Shown here: piece after piece, positions 34,745-44,100 of the stretch
Position numbering within the stretch: position 1 is the first letter of the stretch
How the letters are laid out: every line of letters starts with the position of its first letter
NCBI RefSeq assembly: GCF_012641265.1
Contig: NZ_JABAHZ010000005.1
Coordinates: forward strand, 434,001 to 498,000
DNA from: Chitinophaga eiseniae
GTDB lineage: Bacteria; Bacteroidota; Bacteroidia; Chitinophagales; Chitinophagaceae
Reading direction: 5' to 3'
Length of the DNA stretch: 64,000 bases
Made by a program: the position numbers and the translations under genes
Notes under the pieces: generated by a model
What the model saw: the letters and a program-made list of their open reading frames with translations, nothing else
What the model was told of the DNA's origin: nothing
Databases searched by the model: none

Positions 34745-35221
34745 TTATCTATTTGTAAAATCTTTCAGCTTAATGTTAAAGATCAATACTGTGTTAGGCT
34801 GAATAGCTCCCTTACCGCCTGGTCCGTAAGCATACCCGGAAGGCAGGAAGAGGTTTACTTCCCCGCCCTTTCCTACTTTAGGTACTCCAACGGTCCAACC
34901 CTGGATGACCTCATTTAAACCGAACTTGACGTTCGTATTGCTTTCGAAAGTAGTTTTATTGAGCAGCGTACCTATGTAGTCTACTGTTATATAAGCTGCT
35001 GCATTGGGTTTATCTGCTGTGCCCGGGGTGATTACCTGGTAAAAAATACCACCTGGTTCATGTTGTACATTGGGAATATTATTCGCAGCAATGTAGGCGA
35101 CGATTTTGGCGGAATCAACATTATACTGTACTCCCCAGTCGTAGGGTGGCGTATCATCTTTTTTAGAACAGGCTATCAGTGCAAGCAGGAACAATCCTCC
35201 CAACAGAAAAACTTTCTTCAT
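34745..35221 (-). CDS. FKBP-type peptidyl-prolyl isomerase lipoprotein
   Basis: 158 residues. Leader ending LIACS (lipobox near C18), then an FKBP domain (about 60-155) with AAYITVDYIGTLLNKTTFES, GLNEVIQGWTVGVPKVGKGG and PSGYAYGPGG. Assists folding of exported proteins around proline bonds, probably in the periplasm or at the outer membrane. ATG at 35221 starts the signal peptide. Paired with a second FKBP gene directly upstream; both are followed by hairpins. Confidence 0.92.
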   Translation of the reverse strand: MKKVFLLGGLFLLALIACSKKDDTPPYDWGVQYNVDSAKIVAYIAANNIPNVQHEPGGIFYQVITPGTADKPNAAAYITVDYIGTLLNKTTFESNTNVKFGLNEVIQGWTVGVPKVGKGGEVNLFLPSGYAYGPGGKGAIQPNTVLIFNIKLKDFTNR

Positions 35222-35287
35222 ACAATTTCGGTTTCGATTATTAATATAATTAAGGTGACAAAATAACAAGTATGCAATAAATGCTTT

Positions 35288-35773
35288 TTATCTGATACTT
35301 ACTAATTCCAGGTCTGAAATCAGTACCGCATTAGGGGGAATGATACCAGGGATCCCGATGGAGCCATAGGCCAGGGCAGGCGGGATATACAGCCTGATTT
35401 TACCACCAAGGGAAATTTTCTGTAGTCCTATCTGCCATCCGGGGATATGGTTTTTCAGTTCCCGGTGATCGAAGTCGGTCGGACCAAAAGAGGAACCTAC
35501 TGTTTCGCCGGTAAGCAGCTGGTTGGTATAGATCACGGTGGCAATTGAGGTAGCCTTCACAAAGTGAACACTGTCTCCTGTTTGAAGAATCTCGTAGTAC
35601 AGGCCGGAAACATCCCGCTGGGCGGTGAGGTTATGAGAACTGAGATAATCCTGTATAACACTTTCAGCCCGGACATCTGCCTGGGGCATTTGCGACATAT
35701 TATCTTTTTTCAGACAGCTTCCCATTGCCAGGAGGAAGCATGCACTTATCATAAGTTTTACAGCTATATTCAT
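35288..35773 (-). CDS. Second FKBP-type peptidyl-prolyl isomerase lipoprotein
   Basis: 161 residues. Leader ending LAMGSC (lipidation near C20), FKBP domain from about 60 with LKNHIPGWQIGLQKISLGG, PPALAYGSIGIPGIIPPNAV and the final LELVSIR. A methionine at residue 8 (MISACFLL) is an alternative start. It differs from its neighbour in the front half and is not an obvious recent copy. Lies between groEL and the other FKBP, so this is a folding-assistance stretch. Confidence 0.9.
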   Translation of the reverse strand: MNIAVKLMISACFLLAMGSCLKKDNMSQMPQADVRAESVIQDYLSSHNLTAQRDVSGLYYEILQTGDSVHFVKATSIATVIYTNQLLTGETVGSSFGPTDFDHRELKNHIPGWQIGLQKISLGGKIRLYIPPALAYGSIGIPGIIPPNAVLISDLELVSIR

Positions 35774-35845
35774 CCGCTTCTGTTTACTATCCAGTGTATT
35801 AAACGGCGATTTGTCGGAAAATGTTACAGTCGTTGTGTCGGGGGA

Positions 35846-35885
35846 TAAAAAAACTCCTGACAGGGCGAACCTGCAGGAGTTTTTT
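35846..35885. terminator. Terminator between groEL and the FKBP gene
   Basis: ACTCCTG / CAGGAGT stem (35853-35859, 35874-35880) with flanking A and T runs on both sides (about 35847-35885), 18 bp after the groEL stop. Confidence 0.8.
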
Positions 35886-35903
35886 GTATAGTAATAATAC
35901 AGA

Positions 35904-37541
35904 TTAATAATCCATACCCATACCGTGTCCGCCACCGCCCATTGCAGGAGCAGCAGATTTAGGTTCTGGTTTGTCTGCGATTACGCATTCGGTAGTCAGC
36001 AGCATAGCAGCGATAGAAGCAGCGTTTTCCAGTGCGATACGGCTTACTTTGGTAGGATCGATTACACCTGCCGCCAGTAAGTTTTCGTATTTCTCGGAGC
36101 GGGCGTTGAAACCGAAGTCGCCTTTACCTTCTTTCACTTTCTGTACTACGATAGAACCTTCGATACCGGCGTTAGCGGTGATCTGACGTAATGGTTCTTC
36201 GACAGCGCGTTTAACGATAGAGATACCGGTTTGTTCGTCTTCGTTAGCACCTTTCAGATCTTCCAGGGCTTCGATAGAGCGGATGTAAGCAACACCACCA
36301 CCAGGTACGATACCTTCTTCAACGGCAGCGCGGGTAGCGTGTAATGCGTCATCAACGCGGTCTTTCTTTTCTTTCATTTCTACTTCAGTAGCAGCACCTA
36401 CGTACAGTACAGCCACACCACCGCTTAATTTAGCGAGACGTTCCTGTAATTTTTCGCGATCGTAGTCAGAAGTAGTTACTTCGATCTGTGCTTTGATTTG
36501 TCCGATACGGCCCTGGATAGCTTCTTTTTCGCCTCTACCGCCTACGATAGTAGTGTTATCTTTATCGATAGTGATAGATTCTGCTTTACCGAGGTAAGTC
36601 AGGTCAGCATTTTCCAGTTTGTAACCTTGTTCTTCGCTGATAACGATACCACCTGTGAGGGTAGCGATGTCCTGCAGCATATCTTTTCTTCTGTCGCCAA
36701 AGCCAGGAGCTTTAACAGCAGCAACTTTCAGGGTACCACGCAGTTTGTTTACCACCAGGGTAGCCAGTGCTTCACCTTCCAGGTCTTCAGAGATGATTAC
36801 CAGTGGAGCGCCTTGCTGGGCTACTTTTTCCAGGATGTGCAGGATATCCTTCATGGTGCTGATCTTTTTATCGTAGATCAGGATGTAAGGGTTAGCCAGT
36901 TCAGCCTGCATTTTTTCGCTGTTGGTAATGAAGTAAGGAGACAGGTAACCGCGATCGAATTGCATACCTTCTACTACTTCTACAGTTGTGTCGGTACCTT
37001 TTGCTTCTTCTACAGTGATTACGCCATCTTTGGTTACTTTCTGCATTGCCTGGGCAATCAGTTTACCGATTTCGCTATCATTGTTAGCGGAAATAGAAGC
37101 AACCTGTTCAATTTTCTGGGTGTCGTTACCAACACTTTCAGATTGTTTCTTCAGGTTATCAACGATAGCTTTTACAGCTTTGTCGATACCACGTTTCAGG
37201 TCCATTGGGTTAGCACCGGCAGCTACGTTTTTCAAACCTTCGCCGATGATAGCCTGTGCCAGAACAGTAGCAGTAGTAGTACCATCACCTGCCAGATCAG
37301 CAGTTTTGGAAGCTACTTCTTTTACCATTTGCGCACCCATATTTTCGATAGCGTCTTCCAGTTCGATTTCTTTCGCAACGGTAACACCATCTTTAGTTAC
37401 GCCGGGAGCACCGAATTTCTTTTCGATAACTACGTTACGACCTTTTGGTCCCAGGGTTACTTTAACGGCATCAGCCAGTACGTCCACGCCCTTCTTCATT
37501 TTGTTGCGGGCGTCTATATTGAAGAAAATTTGTTTTGCCAT
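35904..37541 (-). CDS. groL: Chaperonin GroEL (60 kDa)
   Basis: 545 residues. The 14-mer folding chamber of the cytosol. ATP-binding VTLGPKGRNV (about 28-37) and DGTTTATVLAQ (about 86-96), and the GGGG-rich, Met-containing C-terminal tail (GHGMGMDY) are present. Length is standard. Follows groES by 54 bp in the usual order. The operon promoter region upstream of groES carries three phased TGACA copies. Confidence 0.99.
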   Translation of the reverse strand: MAKQIFFNIDARNKMKKGVDVLADAVKVTLGPKGRNVVIEKKFGAPGVTKDGVTVAKEIELEDAIENMGAQMVKEVASKTADLAGDGTTTATVLAQAIIGEGLKNVAAGANPMDLKRGIDKAVKAIVDNLKKQSESVGNDTQKIEQVASISANNDSEIGKLIAQAMQKVTKDGVITVEEAKGTDTTVEVVEGMQFDRGYLSPYFITNSEKMQAELANPYILIYDKKISTMKDILHILEKVAQQGAPLVIISEDLEGEALATLVVNKLRGTLKVAAVKAPGFGDRRKDMLQDIATLTGGIVISEEQGYKLENADLTYLGKAESITIDKDNTTIVGGRGEKEAIQGRIGQIKAQIEVTTSDYDREKLQERLAKLSGGVAVLYVGAATEVEMKEKKDRVDDALHATRAAVEEGIVPGGGVAYIRSIEALEDLKGANEDEQTGISIVKRAVEEPLRQITANAGIEGSIVVQKVKEGKGDFGFNARSEKYENLLAAGVIDPTKVSRIALENAASIAAMLLTTECVIADKPEPKSAAPAMGGGGHGMGMDY

Positions 37542-37595
37542 AATACTTTTTTGTAGATTTTTCTTTTAGGAATTAATGCATTATCCGGCTTTATC

Positions 37596-37877
37596 TTAAA
37601 CAATAGCCAGGATATCTGATTCACGCATGATTAAGTAATCCTCGCCTTCGATAGGAAGCTCCTGACCAGAGTATTTACCGTACAGAACAGTATCGCCAAC
37701 TTTCACAGTGATCGGCTCATCTTTTTTACCAGGACCGGCAGCCACTACAGTGCCTCTTACGGGTTTTTCTTTTGCAGTATCGGGGATAATGATACCACCA
37801 GCTGTTTTCTCTTCTGCCGCTGCAGGTTTCACAATTACCCTGTCAGCTAAAGGTTTAATACTTAATTGTTTAGCCAT
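37596..37877 (-). CDS. groS: Co-chaperonin GroES (10 kDa)
   Basis: 93 residues. Lid of the GroEL chamber. Shows IKPLADRVIVKP, the mobile-loop region (about 18-32, EKTAGGIIIPD) and GEDYLIMRESDILAIV at the end. First gene of the operon. Confidence 0.99.
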   Translation of the reverse strand: MAKQLSIKPLADRVIVKPAAAEEKTAGGIIIPDTAKEKPVRGTVVAAGPGKKDEPITVKVGDTVLYGKYSGQELPIEGEDYLIMRESDILAIV

Positions 37878-37957
37878 AGTAGTTTTTATTTAAAAAAGAT
37901 GTTTAATTTTTTATGTCCTTCCCGTCCACGAGAATTGTGCCAAGGCGGATTTCGGGT

Positions 37958-37965
37958 CAAATTTA
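37958..37965 (-). promoter_or_regulatory. -7 box for groES-groEL
   Basis: Minus strand TAAATTTG, perfect match, 80 nt before the groES ATG. Confidence 0.45.
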
Positions 37966-37997
37966 CAGGTTAGCACTACCGGGACTGGCGCAGTTAC

Positions 37998-38032
37998 TGA
38001 CAAATCATGACAGGTTACCCGAAAAAATGACA
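37998..38032. promoter_or_regulatory. Phased TGACA repeats upstream of groES
   Basis: TGACA at 37998, 38008 and 38028, spaced 10 and 20 bp, so all on one face of the helix, starting 33 bp upstream of the -7 box. Candidate heat-shock or stress regulator sites; similar elements sit between bacilliredoxin and Hsp20. Confidence 0.4.
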
Positions 38033-38198
38033 GTATTTCTTACGCCAAGCCGCCAAAAAGCAAAGGAGCAAAGTAAATAAGCCATATAGCCAGCCTTTTT
38101 CATTGGTATCAAAGACCTATAAAATTCCTTTACTGCTTACCTGCTGAGCACCTTTACGGGCAAAATTCCCCCGGATGTCAAATATGAATTTTTTTCTC

Positions 38199-38206
38199 TA
38201 ATTTTG
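38199..38206 (+). promoter_or_regulatory. -7 box for nusB operon
   Basis: TAATTTTG, perfect match, 28 nt before the nusB ATG. Confidence 0.45.
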
Positions 38207-38234
38207 CGCCCTTATACCAGTTCTTTTTTATACG

Positions 38235-39164
38235 ATGATCAGTAGAAGAAACATCCGGGTAAAGGTGATGCAAACACTTTATGCCCTGGAAACGATGGAG
38301 CAAAGCAGCATTAAGCCAGGTACGGCAACCAGACTTTTGAATGAGAAGCTGGACCAAACCTGCCAGATCTTTACCTACATACTTAATTCAGTAGTACAGG
38401 TAGCGCAATATGCAGAAATTGATGCGGCTGCCCGTGCCTCCAAACACTTACCCTCTGCCGAGGACCTGCAGGTAAATACCAAAATAGCAGGAAATGAGTT
38501 TATTTTCCAGATAATCAATGATAAGGGTTTCCAGGTGAACCTGGAACAGTGGAAGATGAAGCTGCATACGGATGACGATCTTCTCAGAAAGTTATATAAC
38601 CAGTTAGTGACTACCGATACCTACAAGGCTTACATCGCTGATAACAGCCGCACTAAAGCCGGTGAAAAGGAAATACTGGAGTTCATTTATAAAGAAATAC
38701 TGGCAAAAAGTGAATTATTTGCCCAGCATATGGAAGACACCTTCCTCCACTGGAGTGATGATGAGGAAATGATGGGGATTCTGATCAATAACTATTTCAA
38801 CAAGCCTCATCTCTTTAATTTCCTCCAACTGATCAGTAAAGAGAAACTGGATTATGCGCGGGAGTTGCTGCTGACGGTAATCGATAAAAAAGAATACTGC
38901 CTGGAGCTGATCAAGCCTAAACTGCAAAACTGGGATTCTGAGCGTATTGCCGCAGTAGATATGTTGCTGATGGAAATGGGCGTATGTGAATTTCTCTATT
39001 TCCCGACTATTCCTACCAAGGTTACTATCAATGAATACATTGACCTGGCAAAAGCATACAGCACACCGCAAAGTGGCCAGTTTATCAACGGTATTCTTGA
39101 TAACATCCTGAAAGACCTGGAAAAAGAGCAGCTAGTGCAGAAACAGGACCGTCCCAAAAAGTAA
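38235..39164 (+). CDS. nusB: NusB transcription antitermination factor, long form
   Basis: 309 residues, twice the proteobacterial size, as usual in Bacteroidota. The NusB domain is C-terminal (about 185-300, with ERIAAVDMLLMEMGVCEFLYF and TKVTINEYIDLAKAYSTPQSGQFINGILD). NusB with NusE binds boxA RNA and aids rRNA transcription. The N-terminal half keeps RRNIRVKVMQTLYALE of the first NusB helix, and a helical insert of about 130 residues separates it from the rest. Leads the nusB-DUF1573-yajC-coaE cluster. Confidence 0.93.
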   Translation: MISRRNIRVKVMQTLYALETMEQSSIKPGTATRLLNEKLDQTCQIFTYILNSVVQVAQYAEIDAAARASKHLPSAEDLQVNTKIAGNEFIFQIINDKGFQVNLEQWKMKLHTDDDLLRKLYNQLVTTDTYKAYIADNSRTKAGEKEILEFIYKEILAKSELFAQHMEDTFLHWSDDEEMMGILINNYFNKPHLFNFLQLISKEKLDYARELLLTVIDKKEYCLELIKPKLQNWDSERIAAVDMLLMEMGVCEFLYFPTIPTKVTINEYIDLAKAYSTPQSGQFINGILDNILKDLEKEQLVQKQDRPKK

Positions 39165-39201
39165 GTGGGAAAAGTTATTTTTACCTAAAAATAGCAATAC
39201 C

Positions 39202-39645
39202 ATGAAAAGACTGTTCTGTTTACTCGCCTGTGGAAGCCTGCTGATAGCGGCTTGCAACAACAGCGCAAAAAACAATGCCAGCGCGACCGGAACCGCTGGT
39301 AGTGCGCAAAAAAACGAGGCTGGTCAATCCGCTGCCTTGTCTTTTGAAGAAAAGGTGCACAACTTCGGAGAGATTGTACAAGGTGAAAAAGTAGAGTATT
39401 CCTTTAAATTCACGAATACAGGCACCAGCCCATTGCTCATTGAGGATGCTATTTCCAGCTGCGGATGCACCGTACCGGAATGGCCCAAAGAACCGATCAA
39501 ACCAGGCCAGTCGGGCTATATGAAAGTTATTTTCGACAGTCATGGTAAATCTGGTTATACAGAGAAAGAAATCTCTGTTAAAATCAATAATAATGATGGC
39601 TATGTGCTAGGTCCTAAAATTCAGTGTAATATTATTACCAAATAG
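39202..39645 (+). CDS. DUF1573 lipoprotein
   Basis: 147 residues. Leader ending LIAAC with likely lipidation at C18, then a low-complexity linker and a DUF1573 immunoglobulin-like domain (about 48-147, EKVHNFGEIVQGEKVEYSFKFTNTG, then ISSCGCTVPEWPKEPIKPGQ). The fold resembles ASH/MSP domains. Periplasmic or surface; function unknown. Sits between nusB and yajC, 37 and 29 bp apart, so cotranscribed. Confidence 0.92.
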   Translation: MKRLFCLLACGSLLIAACNNSAKNNASATGTAGSAQKNEAGQSAALSFEEKVHNFGEIVQGEKVEYSFKFTNTGTSPLLIEDAISSCGCTVPEWPKEPIKPGQSGYMKVIFDSHGKSGYTEKEISVKINNNDGYVLGPKIQCNIITK

Positions 39646-39674
39646 ACCAGATTAAACTATTAAATCAATTATAG

Positions 39675-40019
39675 ATGAACATCCTGAACATTTCTTTAAT
39701 GGCACCTCAGGCAGGAGCCCAAGGTGGAGGTAGCTCCATGATTTCGTTCCTGTTTTTTGGTGGTATGATTCTCGTTATGTGGCTCTTCATGATTCGCCCA
39801 CAGACTAAGAAAGCTAAACTGCAGAAACAATTTATCGATAATCTGAAGGAAGGAGATAAAATCGTTACTATTGCCGGTATACACGGTAAAGTGAAGAAAA
39901 TTAACGATAACAATACCGTATTAATGGAAGTTAGTCCAGGAACCAGTTTCGTTATCGAACGTTCTGCCATCAGCATGGAATATACTTCAGCCCAGCAAAA
40001 AGCGGCTGATACCAAATAA
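39675..40019 (+). CDS. yajC: Preprotein translocase subunit YajC
   Basis: 114 residues. One membrane helix (about 25-42, FLFFGGMILVMWLFMI) then the conserved RPQTKKAKLQKQFIDNLKEGDKIVT block. Part of the SecDF-YajC accessory complex of the Sec translocon; secDF lies about 1 kb away on the other strand. Confidence 0.95.
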   Translation: MNILNISLMAPQAGAQGGGSSMISFLFFGGMILVMWLFMIRPQTKKAKLQKQFIDNLKEGDKIVTIAGIHGKVKKINDNNTVLMEVSPGTSFVIERSAISMEYTSAQQKAADTK

Positions 40020-40036
40020 GACATTACGGATTTATC

Positions 40037-40098
40037 CATATGAATTACGGAGTTGCCAGTAGATAGTGATATCTACCCGCAACTCCGTAATTCATATG
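40037..40098. terminator. 62-nt hairpin between yajC and coaE
   Basis: Perfect 20-bp arms (40037-40056, 40079-40098) with a nested 7-bp stem GTAGATA/TATCTAC in the loop. No T run directly after; a T-rich stretch follows about 12 nt on. Terminator or processing site for the nusB unit. Confidence 0.65.
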
Positions 40099-40129
40099 GG
40101 GTAATTCCTATTTTTATTTAAATTGGGGC

Positions 40130-40726
40130 ATGTTAAAAATAGGCATCACCGGCGGCATCGGCTCCGGGAAAAGTACCGTTAGTAGAATATTTGAACTATT
40201 AGGCATTCCTGTTTATTATGCCGATGAAAGAGCAAAAGATATCCTGACCAGGGACCCCGAGCTGATAGCAGCCGTGAAAGCCCATTTTGGAGCGGAAGTA
40301 TACGATGAAAATGGCGTATTAAACCGGAAATACCTGGGTAATATCGTATTTAACGACAAACGCCAGCTGTCGCTGCTCAACTCCCTGGTTCACCCCGCTA
40401 CTATACGCGATTCCAACCAATGGGCACAGCAACAACAGGCCCCCTATGTACTAAAGGAGGCGGCCTTGCTATTTGAAACAGAATCCTTTCACCACCTCGA
40501 TAAGATCATCGGTGTTTTTGCCCCTCAGCCACTGCGGATACATCGCGTGATGAAGCGTGATAATGTTACCCGCGATGAAGTACTGGCGCGTATCAACAAG
40601 CAAATTGATGAAACCATTAAAATGCGCCTGAGCGACTACGTTATTTATAACGATGAACAACGGATGGTCATTCCCCAGGTATTGGCCCTGCACGAACAGC
40701 TGCTGGCGCTGGCTGCCGTCCATTAG
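40130..40726 (+). CDS. coaE: Dephospho-CoA kinase
   Basis: 198 residues. Phosphorylates dephospho-CoA to CoA. P-loop GITGGIGSGKST (about 4-15), YADERAKDI (about 31-39), HP in LVHPATIRDS and VLKEAALLFE are family features. It follows yajC across a long hairpin. Together with CoaD in this window the last two CoA steps are covered. Confidence 0.96.
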   Translation: MLKIGITGGIGSGKSTVSRIFELLGIPVYYADERAKDILTRDPELIAAVKAHFGAEVYDENGVLNRKYLGNIVFNDKRQLSLLNSLVHPATIRDSNQWAQQQQAPYVLKEAALLFETESFHHLDKIIGVFAPQPLRIHRVMKRDNVTRDEVLARINKQIDETIKMRLSDYVIYNDEQRMVIPQVLALHEQLLALAAVH

Positions 40727-40772
40727 CGGTTACCTTGGGTATACCGGTGCTACCCTGCGCCGGCCGTTTCCC

Positions 40773-40780
40773 TAACTTTG
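40773..40780 (+). promoter_or_regulatory. -7 box for the A-type Fe-S protein gene
   Basis: TAACTTTG, perfect match, 19 nt before the ATG at 40800. Confidence 0.45.
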
Positions 40781-40799
40781 ATAAAAATATGGATGAAAG

Positions 40800-41102
40800 A
40801 TGAGTAAGGCGAATATATCTCCCATACAACTAACAGCCCAGGCTGCAGCCATTATAAAGGACCTGTTGCAGGGCGCTACCGAAGCCCCTTTCCTGCGCGT
40901 AGGCGTAAAAGGAGGCGGTTGTTCCGGTATGGCTTATATGCTGGGATTTGATGCCCGGATGGAAGACGATGACCTCTTCGAAGTAGATGGCATCCCGGTC
41001 ATTATGAAGAAAGCGCATGGTATGTACCTGATGGGCATGGAAATAGACTATCAGCAAGGCGAAGAAGCTACGGGCTTTGTATTCAGGCAACCCGGCAGCT
41101 GA
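40800..41102 (+). CDS. HesB/IscA-type Fe-S protein lacking the C-terminal cysteine pair
   Basis: 100 residues of the A-type carrier family: ISPIQLTAQAAAIIKDLL, LRVGVKGGGCSGMAYMLGF with C41, and GFVFRQPG. Canonical IscA/ErpA/SufA has two more ligands in a C-terminal CGCGxSF. Here the frame stops (TGA) right after FRQPGS and no such motif is seen in the following bases, so only one of three cluster ligands is present. It may be a truncated, lineage-specific form or a carrier that binds iron differently. No suf or isc genes adjacent. Confidence 0.85.
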   Translation: MSKANISPIQLTAQAAAIIKDLLQGATEAPFLRVGVKGGGCSGMAYMLGFDARMEDDDLFEVDGIPVIMKKAHGMYLMGMEIDYQQGEEATGFVFRQPGS

Positions 41103-41132
41103 TACTACCTTTCATTTTCCTGACACCCATAA

Positions 41133-41162
41133 AAAAACCTCCCGGATGACCAGGAGGTTTTT
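41133..41162. terminator. Bidirectional terminator, Fe-S protein / secDF
   Basis: Stem AAAAACCTCC / GGAGGTTTTT (41133-41142, 41153-41162) between convergent genes, with A and T runs on both sides. Confidence 0.85.
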
Positions 41163-41192
41163 ATTTATCAAACATTATTTCAGTTATCTCAC

Positions 41193-44100
41193 TTATTTAG
41201 TAGCGGGTGTTGCTTTTTGAGCAGTCACTTCTACAGCGTCTGATTCGTTAGCCAGTTGGTTCTTCTTGTCGAAATCAACCAGTACCGGAGCAGCCACGAA
41301 GATGGAAGAGTAAGTACCGGTGATCACACCAATCAGCATAGCGAAGGCGAAACCACGGGTTACTTCACCACCGAAGATAAACAATATCAGGATGGTCAGG
41401 AACACGGTCAGCGAGGTCATAATGGTACGGCTCAGGGTATCGTTGATCGCCTTGTTGATCACTACATCCCTGTTACGGCCATGGCTACCGGTTCTGAAGT
41501 ATTCACGGATACGGTCAAACACGATCACGGTATCGTTCATGGAGAAACCAATTACTGTGAGGATCGCCGCAATGAAGTGCTGGTCGATTTCCAGGGTGAA
41601 TGGTACAAAAGAGCGGCACCAGGAGAATACTGCCAGTGTAACCAGTACGTCGTGCAGCAGGGAGAAGATAGTACCGATAGAGTACTGCCATTTGCTGAAA
41701 CGTAACAGGATATACAGGAAGATAACCACGATAGACAGTACCGTTGCTTTTACGGCACCAGCGCGTAAGTCGTCCGAAATGGTAGGCGACACGGTCTGAG
41801 ATCCTACTACATAACGGTTGTTGAACACATCCTGTGTAACGGTGTTATCGTAGAATTTCTTCAGGCCATTGTATAATTTATCTGCTACTTCCTTATCTAC
41901 AGCGAGATTTTGCTGTTCGATCTTATAAGAGGTAGTGATACTTAACTGGTTAGTGCTACCGATGGTTTTAACGAATACTTCAGATTCGAATTCCTTTTTC
42001 AGTACGTCTGCCACTTCCTGTCTGTTCATCGGGTGTTCGAAACGAACCGTGTAGCTACGGCCACCGGAGAAATCGATACCGTGGTCGAAGCCGTGGAAGA
42101 AGGAAGAAACACCAGCTACCATTACCACAGCGGAAATGATATAAGCATATTTACGTTTGCCTACGAAGTCGAAAGCAGCGTGTTTAAATACTTTACGGGA
42201 AATCGGAGTAAAGTATTCGAAGTGTCTTTTCTTCTTCATCCAGAAGTCGGTTACCATACGGGATACCAGGATACCGCAGAACAGGGACAGGAACAGACCA
42301 ATGATCTGGGTGGTGGCGAAGCCCAGTACCGGACCTAAACCGAAGTAGAACAGGATGAAGGCGGTGAGCAGGGAGGTAACGTGACCATCGAGTACCGGTG
42401 CATAGGAACGTTTGTAACCATCTGCCACAGCATCGTGGTAGGACTTACCATGGGTAAGTTCATCCTTGATTCTTTCGAAGATGATTACGTTGGTATCCAC
42501 CGCCATACCGATGGTGAGTACCATACCGGCAATACCGGCCATTGTTAACGTAGCGCCCATAGAAGCCAGGATACCGAAGGTAAACAGCAGGTTGAGCACC
42601 AGCGCGATATTAGCTACCCAGCCGGCAGAGTTATAATACACCAGCATGAGTACGAAAATGATTCCAAAGGAGATCATGAAAGACTTAGCACCAGCGGCAA
42701 TAGATTCAGCACCGAGGGTAGGTCCTACCACCTGTTCCTGTACGATTTGTGCAGGAGCCGGCATTTTACCGGATTTCAGGATGTTGGCCAGGTCATTCGC
42801 TTCTTCAATGGTAAAGCTACCACTGATGGAGGAGCGGCCACCTGCGATTTCACCCTGGATAGACGGAGCGGAATAAACGATATTATCCAGTACTACGGCT
42901 ACATAGTTGAGGGTGGCTGGATCTTTAGGATTGCTAGGAGCCAGTTCGCCGGTCAGCTTTTTCCATTCATGGGCACCTACGTTGTCCATGGTCATGCTGA
43001 TTTCCGGTTGGTTGTTCTGGTCCATATCCTGGCGGGCATCCACGATTCTTTCACCACCTACACGGGGAGCAGGATTGGCGGGGTTTACCTTCAGTACATA
43101 AACCGCGATTGGGCCGTGCTTATCTTCTTTATTTTCAGGACCGTATGCAAATACCGCATCTTTAGGCAGTACTGCTTGTACAGCAGGCATTTGCAGGTAA
43201 CGGTTAAAGGTAGCAGTGTCTTTAGGTAAGATTCTTCCGATAGATGGACCCGGATAAACGGAACCGGTTTGCATATCTACGTTCGGGAACAATACCATGA
43301 ACAGCGGGTTTTGTTTCTGCTGTTCTTTGATTTGCAGTTCTTTGCTGGCATTCTTACTGGTGTCGGTTTTAGACAGGTAAGAATTCAGGCTTCCGCTGGT
43401 ATCGGCCTTTTCGTTGGCGGCAGTAGCAGCAGGTGTTTTTGCAGTAGTGTCTGTGCTGGCAGCTGCTGCAGGTGTATGTGCGCTGAGGGTATTTTTGATG
43501 GCCTCATTCATAGGAGTCAGCACATTCTGGATAAACTCCGGATTGTTTTTGTAAACTTCCCTGAACTCGAGGTTGGCAGTAGCCTGCAGGTATTTGTGAA
43601 CGCGGGCGGCGTTATCCACACCAGCCAGTTCCACGGAAATCAGGCCTTTATTCTCGTCCAGGCTGATGTTTGGTTGTGCTACCCCAAATTTATCAATACG
43701 TTTTTGCAGTACGATATAGGTATTTTTGATAGCTACCCGTGATTCCTTCCGGATCATGTCCAGCACCTGCTGATTGGAGGAGTTGAAGTTGATATCCTTT
43801 TGGTAGGCGTTGGCAAAGATGGTAGCCAGTTTACCCTGAGGTGCTACTTCGGCGTATGCTTGTCCGAACAGCGTAACAAAATCGGCCTGGTTAGACTTTT
43901 TCAGTTCATTAGCCCTTTCCAGCGCTTTGTTAAATGCGGCGTCCTTGGATTGACCGGATAAAGCGCGGATCACATCTTCCACGTTTACTTCCAGTACCAC
44001 GTTCATACCACCCACGAGATCCAGACCCAGATTCAGTTCTTTCTCTTTAGCCTTGGTGTAGTTGACATTCCATGGGAAACCTGCAATCTTCGTGCTGCTG

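Larger units (their letters stand above)
37878..38234. other. Divergent promoter region, groES / nusB
   Basis: 357 bp. A groES -7 match at 37958-37965, three TGACA copies upstream of it (37998, 38008, 38028), and a nusB -7 match at 38199-38206. No gene seen. Confidence 0.5.

Noticed and set aside
36498..37556. 352-residue plus-strand frame opposite groEL
   Set aside because: Antisense shadow of groEL, Phe/Ser-rich, no recognisable domain.
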